The translations under genes and the position numbers were made by a program. Below the pieces are notes generated by a model, which was not told the origin of the DNA, made no database searches, and worked only from the letters and a program-made list of their open reading frames with translations. Below, piece by piece: positions 39,764-52,243 of a stretch of 64,000 nucleotides of DNA. This DNA is from Neocallimastix lanati (nom. inval.) (lineage: Eukaryota; Neocallimastigomycota; Neocallimastigomycetes; Neocallimastigales; Neocallimastigaceae): assembly GCA_016946835.1 (NCBI GenBank), contig JACVTC010000043.1, positions 51,001-115,000 of the forward strand, read 5' to 3'. Within the stretch, counting starts at the first letter, position 1; each line of letters starts with the position of its first letter.

Positions 39764-41272
39764 ATGACAGAATTAATAGTTAAAACAAAATATGGACAAG
39801 TTGAAGGTTTTGTAAAAAATGGTATTAGTCATTGGCTTGGTATACCATATGCAAAACCACCTCTAGGTGATTTAAGATTTAGAAGAGCTGTAGAATGTGA
39901 GCCATGGAAAGAAGTTAAAGATTGTACTCATTTTGGTGGTCGTTCTTGCCAATTTAAACTTCATTTTTTATTAGATAAAAGTACAGATACCGAAGATTGC
40001 CTTTATTTAAATATTTGGAGAAAAAATAATGATGAAAAGAAATTACCAGTTCATGTCTGGATACATGGAGGTTATCTTCATTGTATGTCTCCAAATGATC
40101 CACTATATAGTGGGGAAAATTTTGCAAAAGATGGTGTATTATTTGTTTCATTTGAATATAGATTAGGACCTTTAGGTTGTTATAACTTTTCTATTTATAA
40201 TAAAGAAGCATTCGATTCTAATTGTTGTTTATCAGATGAAATCATGGCTTTAAAATGGGTAAAAGAAAATATTGAAACTTTCGGTGGTGATCCAAATAAT
40301 ATTACTATTAATGGAGAAAGTGCTGGTGGTGCTAGTGTATTAGCTTTAATGACTTGTCCATCAGCTAAAGGATTATTCCAAAAGGCTATATGTCAAAGTG
40401 GTTATCCTGATGGTCAACATTCTGCAAGATCAAATAAGTTATTAATGGATATGTTTTTAGAATATTTAAATATTAAACCAGAAGAAGCTGAAAAAATTCG
40501 AGATTTAGATATTAAAACTTTACAATCAGCTACAGATTATGTTTTACAAAATCTATCAAAATATCCAGGTATATATTGGCCAAGTTTTGTTTATGATGAC
40601 TTATTACCTGAAGATTATTGTACCTCTCTTAAGAATGGTTCAGCTGATGGTGTTAAACTAATTATAGGTACTAATAAAAATGAAAGTACATTCTTTAATA
40701 TATTTCATGAATGTACTAAGAATAAAGAAGAAATTCAAAAGATGTTTGAAAATAATAATATGTCAGATAAATTTCCAGCTATTGAAGAATTCTACTTTAA
40801 TCAAAAAAAGGGAGGAGATTCATCTCCAACTCTTAATTTTGCAAAAGATTATATGTTTTTATTAGGTTCATTAGAAGTTGCAGATATTCTTAGTCAAAAT
40901 AAACAAGATGTATATATGTATCGTTTTGATTTTATGCCACCAATACCTAGATTATTTGGATTGAAATCTACTCATGGTATAGACATTAAAACAACTTTTA
41001 ATATGCCATCTCTTTTAGTAGATTCATTATGGTTCTTAACAAGACCTAGTTCTGCACAATTATTATATAAATATATGCATTATTCATGGATTAATTTCAT
41101 AAAAACAGGAAATCCAAATGGAGATCATTTAAATACGACATGGGAAAAATATGATGTTGAAAAAAGAAAAACACTAATTTTTGATAGAGAAACATCATTA
41201 AGGGAAAATCCAGAGAAAGAAATAATTGATTTATGGAAAGGAACTATTAAAACTCATGCTTTTTATAAGTAA
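39764..41272 (+). CDS. Type-B carboxylesterase (alpha/beta hydrolase)
   Basis: An intact single-exon gene of 502 residues. The alpha/beta-hydrolase carboxylesterase/lipase family hydrolyses carboxylic esters. Visible landmarks are GIPYAKPPLGDLRFR near residue 26; EDCLYLNIW near 77; the oxyanion-hole HGG at 101-103; the nucleophile elbow GESAGG with Ser186; the acid residue Glu307 in GTNKNESTFF; and the catalytic His404 in STHGID. All three triad residues are therefore present. There is no N-terminal signal peptide (MTELIVKTKYGQVEG is the strand-forming start of the mature fold), so a cytosolic enzyme is suggested, unlike many secreted feruloyl/acetyl esterases of gut fungi. The substrate cannot be told. 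It shares an exact 561-bp stretch (40142-40702) with the inverted pseudogene at 30115-31413. Confidence 0.92.
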   Translation: MTELIVKTKYGQVEGFVKNGISHWLGIPYAKPPLGDLRFRRAVECEPWKEVKDCTHFGGRSCQFKLHFLLDKSTDTEDCLYLNIWRKNNDEKKLPVHVWIHGGYLHCMSPNDPLYSGENFAKDGVLFVSFEYRLGPLGCYNFSIYNKEAFDSNCCLSDEIMALKWVKENIETFGGDPNNITINGESAGGASVLALMTCPSAKGLFQKAICQSGYPDGQHSARSNKLLMDMFLEYLNIKPEEAEKIRDLDIKTLQSATDYVLQNLSKYPGIYWPSFVYDDLLPEDYCTSLKNGSADGVKLIIGTNKNESTFFNIFHECTKNKEEIQKMFENNNMSDKFPAIEEFYFNQKKGGDSSPTLNFAKDYMFLLGSLEVADILSQNKQDVYMYRFDFMPPIPRLFGLKSTHGIDIKTTFNMPSLLVDSLWFLTRPSSAQLLYKYMHYSWINFIKTGNPNGDHLNTTWEKYDVEKRKTLIFDRETSLRENPEKEIIDLWKGTIKTHAFYK

Positions 41273-41280
41273 CTAAAGTG

Positions 41281-41319
<39 letters not shown>

Positions 41320-42865
41320 AATAAATAAATAAATAAAAAATACATAAATAATTATTAAATCACATATATTGATAAATATGTGATTTAATCTTATATATAC
41401 CTATTTTATATTAAATATGTATATATACATAAATCATTTTTATACAATATTTTAATATAATGCTAGACTTTTTTTTTTTTTAACTATTCCTGATTATTAT
41501 ATTTTTATATGAATAATTATATTTTAAATCATTCCATTATTAATTAAATAATTGGATCGTAAAATTTTTTTTGAAATAATTTTTATAAAAAAAGACATTG
41601 AAGAAATTAATATGAAATTATTAGAATATTATTGAAGAATCAAAAAAAAAAAAAAAAAAAATTAAAAACAAATATTTAAGAAAATATATTATATTAAAAA
41701 TAAGAATCACTGTTATTAAAGAAAATTATTAGTATTATTAATATTATAATATTATTATTTTATTTCAAATTTAAAGAAAAAAATATTTTTTAAATGACAT
41801 TAAGACTTATATTATTTATAATATTATTAAATATAATATTTTTTTTTAAAAAAAAAAAAAAAAAAATGAAAAATATAAAAAAGTTTTGCGATATATTGAA
41901 TTTTTATCAAATTTAATTATGTAGTTACATATAATAAACTTTATGTAACTAATATGAATTCAATAAATAAAGGACAAAATGATTTACAAAAAATCTCTTA
42001 ATTTCATTTTTTAGCACATTAAAAATTATTTTTATTTTAAGATATAATTATTTTTTTATTTATTTATTTTTTTTTTTATTTTTTTTTATTTTTTTAATTT
42101 ATTTTTACATTAATATTATTTTTTTTTTATAAAAATATGAATAATAAATAGAATTTAAAATATATTATAATAAATTATTAATTTATAAAAATTCCCATTA
42201 ATTTATAATTTTTTTTTTTTTAAAAAATGCTTGAACTATAACAATTTTTTTTCCCTCTAAGTTAAATAATGATTTGTTATTCCTTTTATATATGTTTCAT
42301 TTAATATTATTCAATTGATATTTTTTGTGATTCTCATTTTAATAATAGTTCATATCATTTATATTTAATATTGTAATAGCTGATTTGGGAAGGATAATAT
42401 AAATTTTAATGATTAGGTATTTATGTTCGTAATTCATTCATACTCTTAGTGGTTTAAAAAAAAAATAATTTTTTTAATTTTTTATTTTTTTTTATTATTT
42501 TTTTTTTTTTTTTTTTTATTTTTTGAAATTTATTTGAATAAATGATCTTTCTGAAATGCAAATTTAAATTTAAATATTATTTATGAACTTAGCTTATCTC
42601 ATTTTTTAATTAAAGTTATTTACAAATTTATAAATTTAGATAATATTGAAAAAAAAAAAAAGAAATAAATAGTAAATTGTATATATATACTTTTTTTTTA
42701 GCTAAAATTTTATCTTTCATAGAATAAATGTATATGTTTATATTATATATATATATATATATATTTATTTTAAAGCTTTTAATTTTTTTTTTTTTTTTTT
42801 TATAAAACTATATAATAAATTATCTTGGTTCTTTTTACTGATTTATTATATAGTTTTTAAACTAT
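41273..42865. other. Intergenic region between convergent genes
   Basis: Spacer between the converging esterase and ENA-type ATPase. AT-rich, with a ~37-bp A run right after the esterase (41281-41317), an inverted AAATCACATATAT motif at about 41358-41388 and many T runs near 42060-42530. No gene seen. Confidence 0.75.
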
Positions 42866-45800
42866 TTATTGGTTAGGTTTAACTTCTTTAATTTCTCCAT
42901 CATCTTCATCTGAAATATCTTCATCTTCAGAAACATCATCTTCATCTTCATATTCTAAATCAATAACAGCTAACTCAAGACCCCAGACGCGACGTTTGAT
43001 AGCTTTGTAAATTTCAGAAAAGGCAATAAAGAATATAATAGAGAAGGCAATTAATCCCCATTGCCATCCAATATAGGTTTGCTTGAAAACTTTATCATTA
43101 ATTACTGGAATGTAAGCTGTTGGAATAATAAGAATAACACCGAGAACAAAAGCAAATGTTAAAGCTCTGTTCATCTTTTGCTTTACGAAGAAGCCACTCA
43201 TACGATTGTGACGACAATTAAAACCGTGAACTAAAATTAATAAAGAAAGAGTGTAAAACGCAACACCACGAGCAATGAACCCAACATTACAATTTTCATC
43301 CTTAACACCATCACTTTCATTACAACTCTTGTTTTTAGATAATAAATCCCCTTGATTTTCACTTATAATAGTAATAATATAAGATAACAAAGATAAGACT
43401 CCCATTAGAATACCATAAACCATTGTATCTAACATTAATTCAAAAGAAAATAGAGAAGAAGAAAGTGGTCTTGGTGGATGATGCATAACATCTTTAGCTG
43501 CACGTTCAACACCAAGAGCTAAAGCAATTGGTGAACTGGTAACCATATTTAGGTATAAAATTTGAGCAGGGGACATTGGGAAGACAGAGACATCTTGATC
43601 TTTAAAGAATAAACCAAGAACAAGAACAACAACTTCAGAAACATTACCAGAAAGTAAATGAAGAGTAAACTTACCAATATTTGTGAAAATTCTACGACCA
43701 GAGGCAATAGCTGAAACAATACTTGCAAAATTATCATCTGTTAATGTAATAGAAGAAGCTTGTTTGGTGACATCACTACCACCTTTACCCATAGCAATAC
43801 CAATATCAGCCATCTTAATAGCTGGAGCATCATTGACACCATCACCAGTCATAGCAACGAACTTTTCACGACGACGGTGAAGCGCTTCAATAAGAGTAAC
43901 CTTAGTTTGTGGAGTACAACGAGCAATAACTAACGGTAAATAGGTCATCTTATCAATATCATCTGGTCTCATATTATCGAAATCAGAAGCAACCATAACA
44001 ACATTCTTTTTATTCATATTTTCCTTTGCAATAATACCAATTTCAGCAGCAATAGCTTTAGCGGTTGCTGGGTGATCACCAGTAGCCATACGAACAATAA
44101 TACCAGCTTCTTGACACATTTTAACAGAAGATGCGGATTCTTCTCTTGGAGGATCATACATACCAATAACACCAATGTAGATTAAATCATTTTCTGCTTG
44201 TTCTCTCGTCATATTTTCTTCATAGGAATCTCTTAGGGCATAGGAAAGACCTAAAACACGCATACCTCTGGATGCGAATTTCATCATATATTTCTTAGAT
44301 AGCTTTCCAACACCTGGGTGAATTGGTAAAATCTGATTATCCTCAGAAATATAGTTATTACAGATGGAGAGTTCACTTTCCATAGCACCCTTTGATAAGA
44401 AGAGATATTGACCAGTTTCTTTATTTTTATAGATAACGGTCATACGTTTGACAACAGCATCGAAGGGATGTTCCATAACAAAGTCAAACTTTTCAGAGAT
44501 TTTTTCTTTGGTGTAGCCAAACTTTTGAGCAAAGACGACTAAAGCAATTTCAGTTGGATCACCAATACTTTTCCATATATTTTCTTCTTTATCAAAGAAA
44601 AGAGAAGAAGTACTACATAAAGCACAAACCATACTACTTAAATCTAAGCGTGCACTGGAGCTAATTTCACTTTCTGGAACTTCTTCGGTATATTTCTTAC
44701 TGTTTGGAGCTTTTCTTAATAATTTACCTTCAGGAATAATACCAATTCCACTAACCTCAAAATCTTCTTCACCAAGATAACAACTCTTGACAACCATCTT
44801 ACTCTGAGTTAACGTACCAGTTTTATCGGAACAAATATCAGTAACTTGACCTAAAGCTTCTAAAGCTGCTAAACGACGAATAATGGCTTTTTCCTTAGCC
44901 ATATGACGGACTCCAACAGCCATGGTAACTGTAACGACAGCTGGAAGACCTTCTGGTAAAATAGCAACGGCTAAAGAGATAGCATATAAAAGAACTTCAG
45001 AATTAATTTTGAATTTGTTAACAGCAAAGACAACCAGGGCTAAAATAACAGCAACACCTAATAATAAGAACATCATTCTATCCATAGTCTTTTGAAGTGG
45101 AGTCTTACTACCTTTACTCTTATTTTCACTCTTTTCTAACATAACAGCAATCTTACCTACTTCAGTTTTTAAACCAGTACCAATAACAATACCAATGCCT
45201 CTACCTTTTGTCGCTAAACTATTCTTGAATGCACAATTCGTTCTATCACCAACTGAAATTTCATTTTCAGCAGGCTCAAGTTTATTTATTTGTTTAACGG
45301 CGGGAACAGATTCACCAGTTAATAAAGATTCATCAATTTCCAAATTAACTGCTTCTACTAAACGAAGATCAGCTGGAATGACATCACCTTCTTCTAAGTA
45401 AACAATATCACCTGGTACAACTTCTCTACATGGAACAACATTAACTTCATGGTTACGTAAAACTCTTGCGGTTGGAGATGACATTTTTTTTAAAGCTTCC
45501 ATTGTTTTTTCAGATTTAAATTCTTGGAAGAAACCAATACCAGTATTGGTAATAATAACTACAGCCAATACAATACCTTCAACCCAATCATTAACAACTA
45601 AACTTACAATTAAAGCAATAAGTAAAACAATATTCATAGAATTGAATAAGTTACTTAAGAAAACCTTTAATGTAGAGGTACCAGATGAACCATACAATTC
45701 ATTGGCACCCACTCTTTGAAGTCTTTCAGAAGCTTCATCTTGGGTAAGACCAGCAGTAATATCTATTTATGAATAAATATTAAACAAAATAACAAAAATT

Positions 45801-46564
45801 ACAAAATAACAAAAAAAAAAAAAAAAAAAAAAAAAATAAAATAAAAAAAATATAAAATTATTAATAATAATTATTTTTTTTTTATTGTAATTTAAACTTT
45901 CATTTTTAATAATTCTTCTTTCATATTATTCTTAAATATGTAAAGAAATTTTTTTAAAAATAAAAATAAAAATTTTTTTTTGTTTCTTTTTTTTTTTTTT
46001 TGTTTTGATAGTTTTGTTTGTTTTGTCTGTTTTTTTTTTTGTTTTGTTTTATTAAGTTTTTTTTTTTTTTTGTTTTGTTAAATTTTGTTTGTTTGTTTGT
46101 TTGTATTTTTTATGTCTTTTTTTTTTTTTTTTTTTTTGTTTTATTTTTGATAATTTGTGTCTGCTCTATTTTATTTTTTAATAACAGTAATAATAATAAT
46201 ATATATATATATATTTAGCATTTTATTAATAATTTTTCTTTAAATAAGTTTAATATCCATTAATCACTTCCATAAATAATTTCCTTTTTTTTTTCTAAAT
46301 TATAAATACATATCAGTTTTACAAAATATTTTTATATCTAAAATTATTTATATTTTTCTTTTTGTGTTTGTTATAAATTTCAGTTATTACTAATCCAATA
46401 ATTTTAATATAATATTCCATTTTTTTTTCTACTTCCATCAATATTTAAATGAATGAAAGACAATTACCAGTATGTAATAATGACTTTGTTTCATCTGCTG
46501 TCAGCAAATGATATTCAACCTTTTCCTCTTCTTTTGGTTCAATTATTACGTCTTTGCTAGACAT
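42866..46564 (-). CDS. ENA-type (P-type IID) Na+/K+ export ATPase
   Basis: Two exons on the minus strand, 46468-46564 and 42866-45762, join in phase across a 705-bp intron (donor GTAATT, acceptor AAATAG) to give 997 residues. P-type pump motifs are all present: TGES at about residues 181-184, PEGLP at 302-306, the phosphorylated Asp in DKTGTLT at about 345, KGA at about 490 and TGDGVND at about 671-677. The wording around VGDRTNCAFKNSLATKGRGIGIVIGTG and GMYDPPREES...RMATGDHPATAKAIA follows fungal ENA pumps rather than SERCA or PMR1. ENA pumps extrude Na+ or K+ at the plasma membrane, especially at neutral to alkaline pH. The N-terminal exon reads LLTADETKSLLHT then GLTQDEASERL, a normal N-domain. 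The C-terminus is a long acidic stretch (EDEDDVSEDEDISDEDDGE). Transport specificity is inferred from the family. Confidence 0.9.
45763..46467 (-). other. Intron of the ENA-type ATPase gene
   Basis: A 705-bp AT-rich intron, the longest recognised in the window, with TTTGTTTG runs (about 45980-46140) and a short TA tract. The first exon's terminal G joins AT of the second exon to restore an Asp codon. Confidence 0.85.
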
Positions 46565-46975
46565 TTATTTTTTATTTTTTTTCCTTTTTTTTTTTTTTTT
46601 TTTTTTATAAATTATATATACTGTAATGGAAATATAAATATATAATAGTTTATTTCTTTTTCGAACAGAAAAAATGGTAATTTATCTTTAGTCTTTATTT
46701 TTCTCTCTATAATATACTTTATTTTTAAAAATAATATCAATCAAAATTTCAATTTAATATTTTGAATAAATTCTATACTCTATGGAATATTTTAAAAGAT
46801 AGCTTTATTATTTAACTATAATAAATTACTATTATTATATATAATATTTTTTTTAATTGAAATAGTTTTTTTTTTTCGTAAATTTTAAATAAATGTGATT
46901 TAAGTTTATGTTTGAGTGAGAAAAAAAAAATATACTAATACCTTTCAATAATTAATCAACCTTTTATTAATTATT

Positions 46976-47009
<34 letters not shown>

Positions 47010-48460
47010 TTTTAATGTTTTTTAAGTTTTATGTTAAAAAATCTAAAGATGAAAACATTAATATATATATATTTTATTATAATTTTTTTTTATTTCCTTC
47101 ATTTAATAAAATATGTTAAAAATAATATTTTAATCATTAAAATATATAGTAATATATCAAATACATAAATTTATATTAAATCATTCTATACTTTATAATT
47201 CTAAATCCATATAATAAAATGTAATTTTCATATTATGGATTTATAAATTAACAATAAACTTATGATTTAGACTTTAATTTATTCAATTCATTTTATCAAA
47301 ACTTTAAAAAATATATTTTATTTTAATTTGTTAGCTCATACTATATTTTGACATATAGTAAAATAAAATTTTTTAAAGTTTAAGTTATTTAAAATATAAA
47401 ATATAAATGTCATGTATAACTTTTAAAAAAAGAAAGAAATTCCATGTTGTTTACTATAGTATAATAACATGAAGTTACACAATAAAAATACTTTAATTTA
47501 AAAATATGAAAATGTTTCTATTATAATTTTCAGAGTAAATAATAAAACATATATGATTATTTTTTTTAATTTTTTTAGTTATTTTTAAAATTTATATATA
47601 TAATTTCTTATTACTTTCAAAAAAAAAGTTAAAAAAAAAAAAAAAATTCACTTATAGAAAATAGAAAATAAGAGAATGTCAGTAATATTTTCGTAATACA
47701 TTTATAAGGTTAATTTATATATAAATATAACAAACATTTAAATATATAATGCAATTAAAATATGATAAAAATAAATTATTAATGTTTATAATAATAATGA
47801 TTATAGGTTTATCTAATTTTTAAAGGAAAAAAAAAAAAAATTTTTGTTTTATATATTATTAATAATCAAAAATATATATAATAGTTAAATATTCATTATT
47901 TATAGTTTAATTATCTTTAATTAATAAATTTTTCCTCTTTTAATATTTTTTTCTATTATACAAATTAATTAAAATATTCTATATTCAATTATTCAATATT
48001 ATTTTACAAATATATTATTAATAAGTTAGAAAAAGTTATATGGACATGTCAAAATTTCAATATTTTATATATAATGTAATATCTTAATAAAAATAGTTTT
48101 ATTATTCACATATTATATAATTTTTTATACTTAAAATAAATTTTATATAAAATAAAAACAAATTGTAAATTCTATATTGATTTTTATTAATGAAATTAAA
48201 AATTTGAAAATTATAATGGCAATCATACACTTTTTTTTATAAATATTTTAAATAATAATATATGTATTTTATTATTATTAGTTTTTTTTTTTTTATGCTT
48301 TTATTAAAATTAATATTGATTGATTATGAATATAATATATTTTTATAAAAAGCAAATAATATTTATTTCATATTTTTATAAAAAGCAAATCCTTATAATT
48401 AATAATATCTTGAATTTTAAAAGATTGTAAATTTTTTTTTTTTTTATAATAATAATAATA

Positions 48461-48496
<36 letters not shown>

Positions 48497-49472
48497 AATT
48501 AAACAATAATTATACATATATTATAATATTATATTTAATCTTAAAAGATTTATGATATTAAAAAATTAAAACATATTTTATAAAAAATATTTAATAATAT
48601 ATTGAATTTAAAGTCTTTTCAATATATTATTATTTTTTTTTATTAAATATTGATTATTATATATAATATATAATAATAATTAATCTTTAAATATTGATTA
48701 TTAAATATAATAAATAATTTTAAGAGAATGAGTAATCAATATTTTCGTTTTATTTTTAATATATAATCAAACAAAAAAGTCTTAAAAAAGTATTATAAGT
48801 ATGAGAAACTTTATATTTCTTAATATTATTAAGTTTAAAATTATATAAATCATACTATCAATAATATATAAATCTTATTTATTTTTTTTATATTTTTTTC
48901 CTGACAGGTTTCTTTTTTTGTAAAAATAAATAGTCAAGAAAATAAATATTACTAATTATTATTTATTGGTATTATTAACCATCTTAATAATTTGTTTAGA
49001 AAAAAATTTTTATTAATAATATTTTCATATATATATAAATAAAAATTTTTTTCTATAAAAAAATATCACATTAATAATAAATAAATATTATTTTCATATA
49101 TATATATATTTATTATTAATGTCATATTTTTTTATTTAAAAAAAAAAAAAATATATTCTATTTAAACCTAAATTGTAATAAATTAATATTATATTTATCC
49201 TTTTTATAATTTTTATCTTTAAAATTTTATGTTAAATATAAAACATATTTATTTTTGGTATAATATATTTTGATTAAAATGTCAAAATATATATATATAT
49301 ATATATATTTAATTGAATTAATAATAATAGTTTAATAAAAATTTTCCATTCATAAAAAACAAAATATATATATGTATATATTTTTTTTAAAAAAAAAAAA
49401 GGATTTTGTAAAAGGAATTTTAATAAATTTTCAAAAGTTAAAATTTAATATTAAACTTTATTTTACAATAAG

Positions 49473-49509
<37 letters not shown>

Positions 49510-52243
49510 TACGCATTTTGTAAAAAAAATTTAATAAATAATCAATAGTAATATGTAATATTATTATTAATTTTACAATAAAAATACAATAAAATTATAT
49601 TTTATATTTTATTAAATATATAATGAATGATTATTAAATATGAAAAATATATTTTGTTTAAACAAATTATAATTTTATATAAAATTATTATAATATATTC
49701 AATTTTATAACAATAATGATTAAACGAATAATAATAAATAAATAAATAAATAAATAAATAAAGATATTAGTTTTATCAAAAAAACTATATATTGTTATAA
49801 AAAAAAAGTAGTTATTTAATATATGGAAAGTAAAAAAAAAAAAAAAAAAAAAAATGAATGTTACTATTTCATATTAATTTTATATAATAAACAATTCGTA
49901 CAAATTTTATTTTTAGTAAAACTAATAACAAATTTAAAGTTGTAAATAAATTTATAAATATTAGATAATTATTTATATTTATATTATTATTATAAACATT
50001 TAATACTAATGGTTATATATATTATTTATATATTATAAATTGATTAGTATATATATGAATATGATATTCTTATTTATTATATGTGTCATCTTAGGTATTA
50101 TATATTAAAAAAAAAAAAAAAATGAATATATTTCATGAACTAAGCGTTTCGTTTATATTTTTTTTAATTTATATAGTATTTAAACATGTATTTTTATATT
50201 ATATATTAAATATTAATGTTAATCATATTATTAAATTATATGGTTTTATAAATACTGATTCATTGCTTTAATAAAATTAAAGTTTTTTTTTTTTATACAT
50301 TTTACTAAATTTACTAATTAATATATTATTCATACTATATAATGAAATATATATATATGTATGAATATAATAAATTTATAAAAAAAAAAAGATACTTCAC
50401 AAATTCAATAAATATCTTTACTTTGGATTTTATTCATTTTTTATTTCAACGAATGAATTGAATTAATATTTTTTTTAATATTCCTTATTAAAATATTAAA
50501 AACAAAATAAAACAAATAGTATAAATTAATATAAAAAATTTTTAATTATAATAATATAATATTTCTTTTTTTTTTTAAAAAAAAAAAAAAAAAGACAATA
50601 TTTATTTATTTTATAATTAAATATCATGATGTGAAATCTTTATTAAAATGCTTATTTAAAAAAACTTGTTTATTAATAAAAATCAAAATTAAATATTGAT
50701 TATATATATTTTAGAAATTTTATTATAAAATGAATAATGAAATTATTTGATAATATAAAAATTATTACATAAAAGAATTAAGTTATTAAATTTTATAAAT
50801 GTTTTATATACATTGCAATTATAAATACAAGGTCATGATAATTTTTAACTTTCATAATGATAAATATTAAGTTAATAAAATGGAAATAAGACAAATATAA
50901 AATAATTTCAAAAAAATTTATTTAATAAATTTTATATTTCTTAAAAATGTATATAGTATATATTCTTTAAAAAACTTATATATAATTTTATTAATAAAAA
51001 TTATAAAATTGAAATAGATAAAAAAAAAATACAAAATATACAAATTAGATAAACCTTTGATAATACATGAAACATTAAGATAAAAAAGACATTAAATATA
51101 TATTTTATTTTTTGATAATATATATATATTTAATATGGTATTGTAATTATTCTAAATTATTTCTAAAATTTTTAAAAAAAAAAAAAAAAAAACAGTATTT
51201 TAATAATATTAATAATTTTATTATTAAAGTATTTTTTTTTGAATTTTCATAAAAACTTAATTTACACAATCCATATTTCATATTAAATAATTTAAATAAT
51301 TTAAAATTATTTTATAATTATATAATTAAAATAGAAAATACATTGGGAAATTAATTTTTCATTTAAATTTTCTTATTTTGATAAAAAAATAAAAAAAAAA
51401 AAAAAAAAAAATAAGAGAAAAAATTATTGTAAATTTATTTTTTATTTAATTTATATAATTATATATTAATATTAAAATTTGGCAATCTAAAAATAAAAAA
51501 TAAAAATATTAATATTTTATATGAAAATTTTTTTAAAAAAAAAAACAAATAATTATATTTTAAGATTAAATAATTGAATTTAATAGATTAAAAAGAAATA
51601 TTTAATAAAAAATTTATAATTAAATTATAATTTAAGATTTTAATTATTTTTAAAAAAAGTTCGACTTTATATTAAAATTAAAAAATTTATATATAAAGAT
51701 TCAAAATGATTAATGGAATAATTTAAGATAATAATTAAATTATTTTTTATAATTCTATTTATTACAATAAAGTATTTGTTTTATTTTATTATTATTATTT
51801 TTTTTTAAATATTATTTTTTTTTTATTTCTTTTTTTGTTATTTAATAAAAAATATATGTACTTTTAATATATTTAATTAGTTATAATAAATTTGTTATAA
51901 TAATTATATATTTTATTATTTTTATATTTAAAAAGGTTTAGCCATATAATTAATATTGAAAAAAAAAAATAAAATAAAATAAAATAAAATAAAATAAATG
52001 AAAAAAGTATAAAAAGAAAAGAAAATATCAAATTTTTTAAAAAAACAGTTATCTATTGAATATTTCAATAAATAATTAAATATACCAAAAAAAAGTAAAA
52101 AAACTAGAAACTGAAAAAATTTTTCTAATAAAAAACAAAAATTTAATTTTTAAAAAGTAACCATAAAAAAATATATATAAATTATTTTTTTTCTATTGAA
52201 TTTTTTTTATTATATAATAAAATTAGTTGTTTAAATAATCAAA
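46565..52243. other. Long gene-free AT-rich region
   Basis: About 5.7 kb with no supported gene and few G or C bases. Contains A runs (46984-47007, 48462-48495, 49831-49853), small palindromes (TACTATAT...ATATAGTA near 47339-47360) and a 27-bp imperfect inverted repeat at 49057-49133. The final stretch before 52244 is the probable leader of the Q/R-rich gene. Confidence 0.75.
49057..49133. repeat. 27-bp inverted repeat with one mismatch
   Basis: The left arm 49057-49083 and right arm 49107-49133 are reverse complements except at one position in ATCACAT/ATGACAT, with a ~23-nt AT loop. It is AT-rich, but arm length and near-perfect match exceed what the surrounding sequence shows. Confidence 0.8.

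Noticed and set aside
43683-43880. Plus-strand open frames inside the ENA gene (also 45195-45401)
   Set aside because: Antisense shadows of the conserved pump coding sequence; their translations have no recognisable features.
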